Below, in pieces: positions 9,388 through 18,534 of a stretch of DNA of 64,000 nucleotides. Made by a program: the position numbers and the translations under genes. Every line of letters begins with the position of its first letter. The stretch's first letter is position 1. The notes beneath the pieces are model-generated. The model was not told the DNA's origin. It searched no databases and saw only the letters and a program-made list of their open reading frames with translations. The stretch comes from Alteromonas sp. M12 (GTDB taxonomy: Bacteria; Pseudomonadota; Gammaproteobacteria; Enterobacterales; Alteromonadaceae), in NCBI RefSeq assembly GCF_037478005.1, contig NZ_CP144164.1:1488001-1552000 (forward strand). The letters run 5' to 3'.

Positions 9388-10575
9388 TTGCCCGGAGCCA
9401 GTTCCTCTGTTAAGCAAGCAAATTCTAAAATAAATTTAATCTTGTTGGCGATTACCTATCTTCTCTACTTTGGGCAGTTGGGTGTTCTGGTGCCTTACTT
9501 GGGTGTTTTTTTGGATGGCCGAGGCTTCAGTTCGCAACAAATTGGCGAATTGTTCGCGCTTATCACAATTGCTCGTATTCTAGGCCCCAATCTCTGGGCT
9601 TCGATGGCCGATAAATCAGGCAAAGGCCTAGCTATCTTACGCTTAGGTAGTTTACTCACGGTTGCAACATTTTGTCTGGTGTTTTGGCTGGATGGTTTTT
9701 GGGGATTAACTTTAGCATTTGCTTTAATGATGATGTTTTGGACTGCGGTTTTGCCTCAGCTTGAAGTATTAACACTTAATTGCGTAGCCAGTGATCCAAG
9801 TCGTTACAGTCGTATTCGGTTGTGGGGAAGCGTTGGTTTTATCATCTTAACCATCATTACCGGTAAAGCCATTGACATTAGCTCATCAGAAGCACCTATT
9901 TATGTAAGCGCAGCGGTTTTGTTGTGTTTATTTTTTTCTACTTTGTTTATTTACGAAGGTCGCAGTTCAGTTAAAAGTGCGCCTGCGCAAGGCAGTATAT
10001 GGCGTAAAGCGAGCACCATACCTTTTATATTATTTATGCTCAGTGCGATTTTTTTACAAGTTAGTTTTGCAACCTATTACGGATTTTTTGCATTATATAC
10101 TCGTGATTTAGGCTACAGCGGCCAAACCACCGGCCTATTGTTGGCTTTGGCTGTTGCTGCAGAAATAGTAATCTTTTTGCTGGCCGGAAAATTAATTAAA
10201 ATATTTGGACTTAAATGGATTTTATTTATCAGTATTGGGCTAACTGCTGTTCGTTGGTATGTGTTAGCCGTTGCAGCAGAATACCTGTGGATACTTATTT
10301 CAAGTCAAATCATACATGCATTTAGTTTTGGTATGCATCATGCGGCTTCAATAAAATTCATCCACGACTATTTTGGACAGGCTTACCAAAGTCGTGGACA
10401 GGCGCTGTATATCAGCATCGCATTCGGGTTTGGTGGGGCAGCGGGCAATTACGTATCTGGATACTTGTGGCAACAAGGGGCTGGTTCTTACAACGCCTTT
10501 ATTTTCTCTGCCATTACAGCCTTACTAGCGGCTTTTTTCTTGTTGGCAATTAGTGCTAGAAAAATGTCGTACTGA
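9388..10575 (+). CDS. MFS transporter, HcaT/nucleoside-symporter-like
   Basis: Inner-membrane transporter of 395 residues with about 12 hydrophobic segments. The opening (LLYFGQLGVLVPYLGVFLDGRGFSS) and the motif ILGPNLWASMADKSGK resemble the MFS_1-like group that includes the phenylpropionate carrier HcaT. The chosen start is TTG, the first start codon after the aroC stop; the ribosome-binding site is weak, so coupled translation from aroC is possible. The substrate is unknown. Confidence 0.82.
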   Translation: MPGASSSVKQANSKINLILLAITYLLYFGQLGVLVPYLGVFLDGRGFSSQQIGELFALITIARILGPNLWASMADKSGKGLAILRLGSLLTVATFCLVFWLDGFWGLTLAFALMMMFWTAVLPQLEVLTLNCVASDPSRYSRIRLWGSVGFIILTIITGKAIDISSSEAPIYVSAAVLLCLFFSTLFIYEGRSSVKSAPAQGSIWRKASTIPFILFMLSAIFLQVSFATYYGFFALYTRDLGYSGQTTGLLLALAVAAEIVIFLLAGKLIKIFGLKWILFISIGLTAVRWYVLAVAAEYLWILISSQIIHAFSFGMHHAASIKFIHDYFGQAYQSRGQALYISIAFGFGGAAGNYVSGYLWQQGAGSYNAFIFSAITALLAAFFLLAISARKMSY

Positions 10576-10729
10576 TTTCAATTCTTCAGCCAATCACATT
10601 CTTGAGTTAACTGCGCACAAGTAACCGCCTGCACACAAACCTGCATTTTGACCTCACTTGGGTATATACTCTATTTACAAATTTAAAATCACTGATTTTT
10701 ACAACCAAGCCAGAGTGTGAAGTTTAATT

Positions 10730-11533
10730 ATGCTTAGAAGTATCTGTATAGCCTGTACACTTTTAGTTTCAAACGTCTTTGCTCAAGATGATAAAAATCT
10801 GTCCAGCTTAACTCGTTTTGACAGTAATCTTAATCTCAATGTCCATTCGCAAATGGATATTCGTGATGTCAGAATTGGCGATAATGTATTGGGCCAAGCT
10901 CTTAATCTGATTAACAAAAATGGCGAAGTACAATATATCTCTGGTGGAAATCGCAGTGAAAAAGTAGACATTATTTTTAGGCAAGCGTATTTAGAATCCG
11001 AGCTTCTGCAAACACTATCGTTACTATTTGATAAAGATCTTGGTTTTGTGAATCAGGTATCTCTGACCTATCGGATTGCCAGTCGCTATCTCGATATTTT
11101 GCCGGTTTACAATAAAACCGTAGATCAAGCGATTATAAAATACGGTCAACCTATGAGTTTTAAGCAAGTACAAGAGATGACCCAGGACAAGGGAGATAAA
11201 GTCAAGTTAAGCGCCTTTGTTGCAAAGTTACCCCATAAAGCCGAAATCGCAGATTTAATCAAAGGGTATTTCAAGTACTTGCAAGTCACCCCTAAAACCC
11301 ATTTCGTGGAAACAGATACAGGGCACGCACTGTTGTTAACTGGATTTAGACAGTGCTACTTTTGGCCACTTAATGAGTTTGAAGAGTTATTGAGCTTGTG
11401 TTCCTTTCAGCCATCTAGTGGCAATATGAAGGGGCAGGGAATAACACTCACCCTGCGAAATTTTGCAATTCAAAACAAAATTGAACATTTCGAATTAGAG
11501 CAACAGCAACCTGAAATAGATATTACCTTTTAA
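10730..11533 (+). CDS. secreted protein of unknown function
   Basis: A 267-residue protein with a signal peptide (MLRSICIACTLLVSNVFAQ, cleavage predicted after residue 18). The mature part has no cysteine cluster or motif I recognise; two cysteines near residues 207 and 223 could form a disulphide. It is mixed alpha/beta in appearance, with hydrophobic strands alternating with charged stretches and no membrane segment. It sits between a rightward transporter and a convergent aspartic protease gene only 6 bases away. No function can be supported. Confidence 0.75.
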   Translation: MLRSICIACTLLVSNVFAQDDKNLSSLTRFDSNLNLNVHSQMDIRDVRIGDNVLGQALNLINKNGEVQYISGGNRSEKVDIIFRQAYLESELLQTLSLLFDKDLGFVNQVSLTYRIASRYLDILPVYNKTVDQAIIKYGQPMSFKQVQEMTQDKGDKVKLSAFVAKLPHKAEIADLIKGYFKYLQVTPKTHFVETDTGHALLLTGFRQCYFWPLNEFEELLSLCSFQPSSGNMKGQGITLTLRNFAIQNKIEHFELEQQQPEIDITF

Positions 11534-11539
11534 CCTGAA

Positions 11540-12703
11540 CTAAGAACTGGTTCTGTTTAAAAGCAATAGATCATTTTGTTGGTCAATCTTAAAGTCGAAT
11601 TGGCGTAGAATGTTCATACCAAGAAGACCGTCAGCGTAGCTGAATTCTGGCATAGGTAACACCACGACCGCGACATTATCCAGTCGAAAACCGGCAAAAA
11701 ATACTTGCTTGATTTGATAAACTGGCGCATCAAAAAGACCGCCAGCGGTATTTATTTTATAGGTTCCTACATATTCCCAACTCGTCCTTCTGGAGATTTT
11801 ATCGAATGCTTCCGAGGTCAGTACCGTTGTTGTTGCGCCTGTATCCAGCATTAATTCGTGGGTGCTTCTGCCAATCATTATTGGGGTAGTGTAATGATCA
11901 CCCAAAGAACGCAATTTAATATTACGTTCATAGTCTTCAGCCAGTGGATCCTTCTCTTGAATAGGATCTGAGTGATTGATGACGGTCGTTTGTTGTCCTA
12001 AGATTTGCCGTATTCGCGCAGCATCTAAATCACCTTGTTGTAAAGATGCCAACACATTTTCCATCAGAAATTCCTGATTTTGATAAGCATAGGCTTCAGC
12101 AAGTGCGACAATAATGGAGCGTCGAGTTGGGTCAAATTGCCACAGCGGCTCAAGAAATGTAGCCAGTACATCCCAAGAACGAATGCCTTTGAGTTTATTA
12201 ATATTAGTGTTGGTCAGATCGGTAATCAGTGCAAGTACTTGGGCTTTTTGCTCAGTTTCTAAGGGCAAGTCTAGCAACCCATAATAGTGGGCCAATACTT
12301 CGCTCGTGGAGGCCGTTTTGGCAATCAGTTGTCCTTCTAGCAATAAGTAATCAATATTTTGTGGTTGATTGCGCAAATAAGCTTGTATCGCCTCTTTAGC
12401 ATCTACCAATTCGCCAGCGGCCAGTTGCTGCTTAATCCAATAGATGGCTTTTTGATATTGACTGTTTTTGTTCGTATTGATTGTTTGATCAAGGGGTTGT
12501 TGTTCCGCAGTTCCACTACCGGAAACAAGCAAAGGATCGCTGCTTGCATTGCCGTTATTGGCGCTAAACGGTTGTTGCTTTTGTGGTCTATTATTCGTGT
12601 TGGCAGTGGATTCCGCTGATGTTAATTGATGCCAGAAAAACACATTCAAAGACACCGAAATCCCTAAGCATAACAAACCAAAAATAGCCCAATATTTGCT
12701 CAT
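11540..12703 (-). CDS. membrane-anchored retropepsin-like aspartic protease
   Basis: A 387-residue protein with one N-terminal membrane anchor (residues 5-25), a Gln/Asn/Ser-rich linker, a helical TPR-like middle (about 85-235) and a C-terminal clan AA aspartic protease domain. The catalytic motif LMLDTGATTTV has its Asp at residue 287, and LLGMNIL near the end matches the second conserved motif of retropepsin-like bacterial proteases. The active site should face the periplasm. It is the last gene of a leftward cluster beginning with the CBM9-like gene. The substrate is unknown. Confidence 0.82.
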   Translation of the reverse strand: MSKYWAIFGLLCLGISVSLNVFFWHQLTSAESTANTNNRPQKQQPFSANNGNASSDPLLVSGSGTAEQQPLDQTINTNKNSQYQKAIYWIKQQLAAGELVDAKEAIQAYLRNQPQNIDYLLLEGQLIAKTASTSEVLAHYYGLLDLPLETEQKAQVLALITDLTNTNINKLKGIRSWDVLATFLEPLWQFDPTRRSIIVALAEAYAYQNQEFLMENVLASLQQGDLDAARIRQILGQQTTVINHSDPIQEKDPLAEDYERNIKLRSLGDHYTTPIMIGRSTHELMLDTGATTTVLTSEAFDKISRRTSWEYVGTYKINTAGGLFDAPVYQIKQVFFAGFRLDNVAVVVLPMPEFSYADGLLGMNILRQFDFKIDQQNDLLLLNRTSS

Positions 12704-12727
12704 TGCTCAGTGGCCCTTAAATACAAT

Positions 12728-13240
12728 TTATTCACTGGATAAACATACGTTGCCATATGTCTCGCTAAATTCAATGGGCATACGTTTGGGTTTTCCTGAC
12801 GATAAAGCGATGCACACGAAGTCCGTTTGAGCCGTCAATACAGTGACCCCATCCGATTCACGAATAAACTGAAATCGACGAGAAAGTTTTAATTTTCCAT
12901 CACACTTTGTTACCCAAGTTGCACACAGCAAATGATCACCTAATAAGGCCGCAGCATGGTATTCAATCACATGTTTACTAATTGCCATACCTCTGTCTAA
13001 TTGCTGATATATGCCAATATCCAAACCTAAAGACATCGAGTGTGACCAAGATACTCGCTCCAATTGCGAAACATAGGCAACATTATTTACATGGTTATAG
13101 TGGTCGATTTGCTCGGGGGCAATAATCCATTTCATAATGTGTGGAGAAGGTAACTGCCATTGGACGTTATCTTGATAAGCAGTTTGATTGTTCGCCGTTT
13201 TTTGCGTCTCAATTTTATCTATCATCGACTCGTGTGACAT
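12728..13240 (-). CDS. hotdog-fold acyl-CoA thioesterase
   Basis: A 170-residue protein whose residues about 35-165 form a 4-hydroxybenzoyl-CoA-thioesterase/YbgC-type hotdog domain. The active-site region IDHYNHVNNVAYVSQLE carries the expected Asp and Asn/His residues, with W-SHSMSLG following and the strand RFQFIRESDGV later. Such enzymes hydrolyse acyl-CoA thioesters. The ATG follows the stop of the upstream gene by two bases and has GAGG as a ribosome-binding site, so it is co-transcribed in the leftward operon. The substrate is not predictable. Confidence 0.85.
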   Translation of the reverse strand: MSHESMIDKIETQKTANNQTAYQDNVQWQLPSPHIMKWIIAPEQIDHYNHVNNVAYVSQLERVSWSHSMSLGLDIGIYQQLDRGMAISKHVIEYHAAALLGDHLLCATWVTKCDGKLKLSRRFQFIRESDGVTVLTAQTDFVCIALSSGKPKRMPIEFSETYGNVCLSSE

Positions 13241-13242
13241 GA

Positions 13243-13959
13243 TTACACCTCAACATCGGGCAGGGGATTGGGACGTTGTTGGGCAAAAAGCGCATTTTTT
13301 AAAGCCCGCTCTCGAGTAATAATTGGTTGAATAAACTCATCCACATTACCGAGTTTTTTGAAGGATTTAAATCCGGACTCAAGAAATGTATGAAGACTTT
13401 CCACACCAGCCATTTTGGCAGGCTTACGCGACAACATTAATAAGGTTGAAATACCTTTAATTTTGACCACGTCGGCTAAATCCACGCCTAACCTTTCAAG
13501 TAGCACTATTTGCTCTTCACGCATAGCTTCATTGTCACATTTTAAGTAGGCTTGGGCATAACTTTCTCGAGAAACAGGCGTTGTCGATAATTGTTCTGTT
13601 AGGGCTATATCCAATTCCAAGGATAAACTATTCAAGCGTAGGGCAGCCTCTAAAGATTCTAAAGCTTGTTTGGGGATTATCTTGGCCATTTTGGGTACGA
13701 CTCTGGCTAACTCTTGATCCCGTTGGCTGAAGTCCTGCGGCCCGTATAATTCATCAATGAAGAAACTCATTGCGGGACGAAAACGTTTGCTTTCCCATAA
13801 ATCGTGATGGGTAGCTAAAAGCCGTTTGGTTTGCCAATGTTGCAACTCCCGTAACGGCTCAGTCAGATTAGCCTCAATGGTATGCTCATGCATATCGTTG
13901 GCATGGTGAAGGTGTTGGATAATATTATCCAAAATTAAACTCATAACTTTCTTATTCAC
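13243..13959 (-). CDS. FFLEELY-motif protein
   Basis: A 238-residue helical cytoplasmic protein. The segment FFIDELYGPQDFSQRD is a variant of the FFLEELYGP motif that names this uncharacterised proteobacterial family. Heptad-like helices and KIIPKQALESLEAALRL follow, and I see no catalytic motif. The longest frame starts at GTG and overlaps the upstream CBM9-like gene by 8 bases; an ATG five codons in is an equally good start. It lies inside a four-gene leftward operon. Function unknown. Confidence 0.8.
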   Translation of the reverse strand: MNKKVMSLILDNIIQHLHHANDMHEHTIEANLTEPLRELQHWQTKRLLATHHDLWESKRFRPAMSFFIDELYGPQDFSQRDQELARVVPKMAKIIPKQALESLEAALRLNSLSLELDIALTEQLSTTPVSRESYAQAYLKCDNEAMREEQIVLLERLGVDLADVVKIKGISTLLMLSRKPAKMAGVESLHTFLESGFKSFKKLGNVDEFIQPIITRERALKNALFAQQRPNPLPDVEV

Positions 13960-14710
13960 TCAAAATTAAAGTATCAAACACGCTGGCATCTATCCAACCC
14001 CGGTTTTTGTCGCCATTTACTGCTTCAACATCTTTTGAGCCAATGAAGTGCTCGCGAACTTCACTGTTGTCGTTATCGCAGTAGGCCAGCATGAAGCCGA
14101 CCTTTTTACCGGCAGTTAAACTCACAGGAGAGTTAGACTTGGTTGGATCAAAATCATCTGCATAGAGCGAAATTGCCGCTTCCCAAATAATTTTATGAGG
14201 TGCATTGACGTCTCTTTTCCAGCGACTCTCTATGTGATCATTGAACAGCGCAAAAGTACGCTCTGGCGTTATATCAACAACTTGGTTATCTAAAGCGATG
14301 TGGTAAGCAAACGCGTTATAAGAATACTGATGATTACCGCCTGATGCGTCTTCGTCCAAAAATATTTCTAAGGTATCGTCATCCCAATATTTATCCAAGG
14401 GATCGGCATTAAAATCGACTAAGCGGTCGTCGACGATTTCAACTTGTAAATAAAGCTTGTTGGCGTCCCACAGCAATCGGTACTGACCTTGGAAGTCTTG
14501 TTTACTTAACGGACCGCCCATAATGACTTGGTCAATTGGCAACCATTTCGCTTTTTGCCATTGAGCTTCATTGTTTTCGCCATCAATGATCGGAGGAGTG
14601 GCGGTGGCGACTACATCGATAGCAGAAACCCGTCCACTGAAAATCAATGAAAAGAATAAAACGATTGTGCTTAGCGCGAAAATTTTCATGCGAAGTATAT
14701 TCATATTCAT
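13952..14710 (-). CDS. secreted CBM9-like carbohydrate-binding protein
   Basis: A 252-residue protein with an N-terminal signal peptide (a hydrophobic stretch ending near SGRVSA) and a single family-9 carbohydrate-binding-like domain. Seen in the sequence are the opening ATATPPIIDGENNEAQWQKA, the strand YRLLWDANKLYLQVEIVDD, and DDTLEIFLDEDASGG, all typical of CBM9/DOMON-like sugar-binding domains. No catalytic domain is attached. It is the first gene of a leftward operon with FFLEELY-type, thioesterase and protease genes. The ligand is unknown. Confidence 0.83.
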   Translation of the reverse strand: MNMNILRMKIFALSTIVLFFSLIFSGRVSAIDVVATATPPIIDGENNEAQWQKAKWLPIDQVIMGGPLSKQDFQGQYRLLWDANKLYLQVEIVDDRLVDFNADPLDKYWDDDTLEIFLDEDASGGNHQYSYNAFAYHIALDNQVVDITPERTFALFNDHIESRWKRDVNAPHKIIWEAAISLYADDFDPTKSNSPVSLTAGKKVGFMLAYCDNDNSEVREHFIGSKDVEAVNGDKNRGWIDASVFDTLILSE

Positions 14711-14871
14711 TCCTGTTAAGTTATTAACCTTAAGTGCTAGCTTGTCTTAAACCAGCTTTTATAACAATAACTAAATACATCAATTGAAGACAAGCGTTGA
14801 TGGTGGTTGAGTTACCCAGTTGCAATTGGTTACAATAGCCCTCTAAATTGCAACCTTGTTTCGGATAATTT

Positions 14872-15414
14872 GTGCATCACTATCGTGACTTAATTGACAT
14901 ATTTAATCAGTGCTTCGAAAAAAGCGAGAATACGCGGTTAATTAAAGGGGAAAGTGAGCCGATTTATTTGCCCGCCAACGAACGGGTTGACTATCATCAG
15001 GTAGTTTTTGCCAATGGTTTTTTTGCCAGTGGTTTGCATGAAATAGCCCACTGGTGCATTGCGGGTAAGCAAAGGCGACTACTAGAAGATTATGGCTATT
15101 GGTACTGTCCAGATGGTCGTGACGAACAGCAGCAACTAGCATTCGAACAAGTTGAAATAAAACCTCAAGCAATTGAGTGGGCGTTCAGCTTAGCCGCGAA
15201 TTTCCCCTTCCAGGTCAGTACGGACAATTTAAATGGTGTTCAGCCTGACAGAGCTGCATTTCAACAAAAAGTGCGTCTACAACTAGAGTACTATCAGCAA
15301 CATGGTTTTCCACCAAGGGCGCTTGTGATGATTGAGGCGCTGTGTTCGTTTTATCAGGTTTCTTTGCAATCCATTATTGTTTCTCATTGCCACTCAAATA
15401 GATTAAGCGCATGA
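14872..15414 (+). CDS. epmC: elongation factor P hydroxylase
   Basis: EpmC (YfcM) hydroxylates the beta-lysyl-lysine modification of elongation factor P. The 180-residue protein has the iron-binding motif HEIAHW (56-61), followed by GKQRRLLEDYGYWY and DGRDEQQQLAFE, which fit the family closely. The start is GTG. The stop overlaps the start of the next gene in an ATGA, and yfcL follows, so the three genes form one unit, resembling the yfcM-yfcL neighbourhood of enterics. EF-P modification helps ribosomes through polyproline stretches. Confidence 0.93.
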   Translation: MHHYRDLIDIFNQCFEKSENTRLIKGESEPIYLPANERVDYHQVVFANGFFASGLHEIAHWCIAGKQRRLLEDYGYWYCPDGRDEQQQLAFEQVEIKPQAIEWAFSLAANFPFQVSTDNLNGVQPDRAAFQQKVRLQLEYYQQHGFPPRALVMIEALCSFYQVSLQSIIVSHCHSNRLSA

Positions 15415-16541
15415 GACATTTTAAATTAGGTCTGGTTATCAATCCTTATGCGGGAATCGGTGGCGCGCTGGCGTTAAAAGGCAGTGATGGCCCCGAAATC
15501 CGAGCAAAAGCTCTGGCAATGGGGGCTGAAAAACGTGCCAATGCAAAAACAAAGTTAGCACTGGAAGAATTATTAGCGCACAAAGAAAATCTGACTATCT
15601 ACACGGCAGCAGGAGAAATGGGCGAAGACCTAAGCCGTTCAATGGGGTTTAACACCCAAGTAATATATACACCAGAAACCTCTCAAACAGAGGCGTTTGA
15701 TAGCCAACAGGCCGCCGCTTGTTTGCTCGATGTTAATGTGGATCTAATACTGTTCGCTGGAGGCGATGGAACTGCCCGTAATATTTATGACACTGTCGCT
15801 GATAACGTCGCAGTGTTAGGCGTGCCCGCAGGCTGTAAAATTCATTCTGGTGTTTACGCCATCACACCTAAATCTGCCGGTCGGGTTGTGAATATGTTGA
15901 TTCAAGGGGAAATCGTCAGTTTGAGTGAAGCTGAAGTGAAAGATATCGACGAGGAGCAGTTTCGCCAAGGCCGAGTGAGTGCACGATATTATGGCGAAAT
16001 GCGAGTCCCCACTGAGTTGCGTTATGTTCAAGCTGTTAAAATGGGCGGCAAGGAATCAGAAGAGTTAGTGTTAACTGATATTGCCGCGCAGATTATAGAT
16101 TTGATGCAAGATTTGCCCGAGACTGTATTCGTGATGGGGTCGGGGTCAACAGTAGCCGCCATCATGCATGAGTTAGGACTGGAAAACACTCTGTTGGGCG
16201 TTGATATAGTGATCGACCAGCAATTAGTCCATCAAGATGCAACTGAACAAGATATTTTAGAATTCATTAAGGATAAACCCAGCAAACTGGTGATCACATT
16301 AATCGGTGGTCAAGGACATATCTTTGGACGAGGAAATCAACAACTTAGTCCGCAAGTAGTCAATACTATCGGACGTCAAAATATCAATATAGTCGCCACT
16401 AAGACTAAACTGCAATCTTTGCAAGGTCGGCCATTAATTAGTGACTCAGGGGATACTAAGTTGGATGCCCAGTTATCAGGGTTAATTCCGGTGATAACCG
16501 GTTATCGTGACCAGGTTTTATATCCAATTGCAGAAACTTAA
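15411..16541 (+). CDS. ATP-NAD kinase family protein
   Basis: A 376-residue protein of the ATP-NAD/AcoX kinase family. The N-terminus has LGLVINPYAGIGG, and FAGGDGTARNIYD near residue 120 is the diacylglycerol-kinase/NAD-kinase GGDGT motif. VLGVPAGCKIHSGVYA and GSGSTVAAI follow. It is larger than canonical NAD kinase and is probably a paralogue of unknown substrate. The ATG overlaps the epmC stop by 4 bases, giving tight coupling. Confidence 0.85.
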   Translation: MRHFKLGLVINPYAGIGGALALKGSDGPEIRAKALAMGAEKRANAKTKLALEELLAHKENLTIYTAAGEMGEDLSRSMGFNTQVIYTPETSQTEAFDSQQAAACLLDVNVDLILFAGGDGTARNIYDTVADNVAVLGVPAGCKIHSGVYAITPKSAGRVVNMLIQGEIVSLSEAEVKDIDEEQFRQGRVSARYYGEMRVPTELRYVQAVKMGGKESEELVLTDIAAQIIDLMQDLPETVFVMGSGSTVAAIMHELGLENTLLGVDIVIDQQLVHQDATEQDILEFIKDKPSKLVITLIGGQGHIFGRGNQQLSPQVVNTIGRQNINIVATKTKLQSLQGRPLISDSGDTKLDAQLSGLIPVITGYRDQVLYPIAET

Positions 16542-16581
16542 AAATTACAATATTTATCATTATCAATAGGAAGTTATCGTA

Positions 16582-16863
16582 GTGTCGCACCAGCAATTAG
16601 AAAATTTTATTCAACAAGCCGAATCTCAGTTAGATGGAGTGGTGGAAACAGGCACCGATGACGAACTTTTTATTGCTGGTTATTTGCATGGCCACTTTTC
16701 ACTCGTTGTCAGTCAAGCGCTAAGCAGTGAGCAAGCCAATATCGAAACCTTAGATACCTTGTTATCTGAAAACTTAAACAGTGCCTTTGAGCAAAAGGAG
16801 CTGGAACCAGAGGATCAGCAAAAAGTGTTGATGTTGTGGCAGTCCATCTTGAAAAGCGCTTAA
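16582..16863 (+). CDS. yfcL: YfcL family protein
   Basis: A 93-residue acidic helical protein. The segment DDELFIAGYLHGHFSLVV closely resembles the E. coli YfcL core (SDDELFASGYLRGH), and the C-terminus LEPEDQQKVLMLWQSIL also fits. The start is GTG, with AGGAAG about 8 bases upstream. Its place behind epmC matches enteric gene order. The function of YfcL is not established. Confidence 0.88.
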   Translation: MSHQQLENFIQQAESQLDGVVETGTDDELFIAGYLHGHFSLVVSQALSSEQANIETLDTLLSENLNSAFEQKELEPEDQQKVLMLWQSILKSA

Positions 16864-17008
16864 TACTCATCAAATTCTTGGTTAACCACCTTCGATTTCG
16901 CCTAAACTTTGCCGCTAAAAGGTGATTCATTGCCGTTTTTTTAGATTATCTTACCAAACATACATCATATATAGCTGAATTGAGTGTGATACACGGCCAT
17001 TTATGAAA

Positions 17009-17024
17009 TGGCTTAATATTTGCT
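17009..17024 (+). promoter_or_regulatory. sigma-54 (RpoN) type promoter of FlgO-like cluster
   Basis: TGGCTTAATATTTGCT has the -24 GG and -12 GC dinucleotides separated by exactly 10 bases, plus the flanking TGGC and TTGCT of the consensus. Transcription would begin near 17035, about 105 bases before the first FlgO-like gene. Vibrio flgO/flgP are known to be under flagellar FlrC/sigma-54 control, so this placement is sensible. Confidence 0.6.
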
Positions 17025-17060
17025 TTTGAGCCTATTAACCAGCATGTCTTTGCGCATGTT

Positions 17061-17098
17061 AACAATGGATGATGAAAAATATCTCATCATCTATTGTT
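17061..17098 (+). promoter_or_regulatory. 15-bp-arm inverted repeat in FlgO-like leader
   Basis: Left arm AACAATGGATGATGA and right arm TCATCATCTATTGTT are complementary over 15 positions with one G-T wobble, around an 8-base loop. It lies between the predicted sigma-54 start point and the first gene, so it could be an mRNA stem-loop or a DNA site for an activator bound downstream of the promoter. No T-run follows, so it is unlikely to be a simple terminator. Confidence 0.6.
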
Positions 17099-17141
17099 GA
17101 GATAATTGATGGCTGAATGCCCAAGACCAAGAGAGTAGAGT

Positions 17142-17762
17142 GTGAAGATTCTAAAAAAACAAAAACTGCATGGCTGTGTATGGACGATTCTAGCTTTGTG
17201 TTTGACAGGCTGTTCTTCTATGTCGGATTCTGAAAATCAGCCAAAAATGCAATATGAAGAATCTTTACCGGCACTTGGCAACATTGAATATCACACGTCA
17301 ATACTCGCCAATGAATTGTTTGCAGGTGTGACCGCCAATCGCGATTATCGCTATGCTGTGGTGAGCTTTGTGCCTGTGACCAATCTGCAATTTGATAAAA
17401 CTTATCAGCATCCGTTGATGCTTTTAGGGCATCAATTATCGGAAGGAATGGTCACTGAAGCGAGTCGTCGTGGATTTATTACTCAAGACTATAAGATTAC
17501 AAACGATATATTAGTAACGAAAGAAGCAGAATACGCCTTAAGTCGTGACGTTTCTCGATTGGCGCCATTGCAAAATGTAGACTTTTATATTGCCGGTACT
17601 ATTACCGAACAGCAAGAAGGGGCTATCGTGAATGCGAGAATTATTCACGTGGAAACTAAAGATGTTGTGGCTTCGGCAACTAAATTTTTTCCTGCAGAAC
17701 TGTTTTGGCAAAGAGAAAAAGTCACCATGAGAGGTGGCATGATTTATCGCACAGGTTCTTAA
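17142..17762 (+). CDS. FlgO-like outer membrane lipoprotein 1
   Basis: A 206-residue lipoprotein (lipobox LTGC, Cys24). It is the most divergent of three tandem FlgO-domain paralogues: it shares the SRD, IAGTIT, VNARII and VVASA segments with the next two genes but has a different middle. FlgO of Vibrio is an outer-membrane protein needed for motility and flagellar stability. The start is GTG with GAGAG upstream. It is the first gene behind a sigma-54-type promoter. Family membership is good; the exact role is inferred. Confidence 0.8.
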   Translation: MKILKKQKLHGCVWTILALCLTGCSSMSDSENQPKMQYEESLPALGNIEYHTSILANELFAGVTANRDYRYAVVSFVPVTNLQFDKTYQHPLMLLGHQLSEGMVTEASRRGFITQDYKITNDILVTKEAEYALSRDVSRLAPLQNVDFYIAGTITEQQEGAIVNARIIHVETKDVVASATKFFPAELFWQREKVTMRGGMIYRTGS

Positions 17763-17777
17763 ATAAAGGAGTCTTAA

Positions 17778-18530
17778 GTGACTAGACTAATATTATTATT
17801 CACTGCCACCTTACTTGTGTCAGGTTGTTCAAGCTTTTCTTTATTTGGAGAGTCAGACTCACAAAAGCCTGAGAATAACTCTAAAACGGAAATGACACCG
17901 CAAATGCAGGTAGTCAATATTGTTGCTGATCCTGCTATGCAATCTACTGACAATACAAAGTCATCAACCTCGTCACAGCCAGATTTATATGGCAGTGAAC
18001 AGGCAGACGCGCTTTACGGTAATGGCAGCGGTACTAGTGCGCGCATGGTAACAAAACATGTTGGAGATTATGTGCAAAACATGACCCAAGATTTGATTTC
18101 TAACATGGAGTACATAACCGATAAAACTCCCGTTGGTGTGACTAATTTTGCGCTAATCGACAGTAACCTGCAAAGAAGTAACCTTTTAGGATTTCAACTC
18201 ACCGAGTCTTTTATGCATGAATTGCACAAATTTCGGATTCCCGTGATTGATTTCAAAGCCACTGAATATATTCGTGTTACCGAACATGGAGACTTTTTGC
18301 TAAGCAGAGATTTTTTAGAGTTAACAGAGCAATCTCCAATCGAATATATCCTAACGGGTACTTTGACTAAGCATCAAGGTGGATACATTGTTAATGCACG
18401 GATACTTGGTTTAAAAAGCAAAGCCGTGGTGGCAAGTGCACAAATGCTGATGCCGTTTTACGTGGTAGATGCTTTATTACCAAGTGAACACAATATGGTT
18501 GATGGTGTGCAATTAACCCAAGGGGAATAG
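17778..18530 (+). CDS. FlgO family outer membrane lipoprotein 2
   Basis: A 250-residue lipoprotein (lipobox LVSGC, Cys17), a Ser/Thr-rich linker to about residue 95, then a FlgO domain: VGVTNFALID, LLGFQLTESFMHEL, VIDFKATEYI, SRD, YILTGTLT and VNARILGL. GTG start with AAAGGAG upstream, 15 bases after the previous stop. It is clearly paralogous to the third gene over the whole domain (same order of motifs), pointing to local duplication. Likely a flagellum-associated outer-membrane protein. Confidence 0.87.
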   Translation: MTRLILLFTATLLVSGCSSFSLFGESDSQKPENNSKTEMTPQMQVVNIVADPAMQSTDNTKSSTSSQPDLYGSEQADALYGNGSGTSARMVTKHVGDYVQNMTQDLISNMEYITDKTPVGVTNFALIDSNLQRSNLLGFQLTESFMHELHKFRIPVIDFKATEYIRVTEHGDFLLSRDFLELTEQSPIEYILTGTLTKHQGGYIVNARILGLKSKAVVASAQMLMPFYVVDALLPSEHNMVDGVQLTQGE

Positions 18531-18534
18531 AGCC

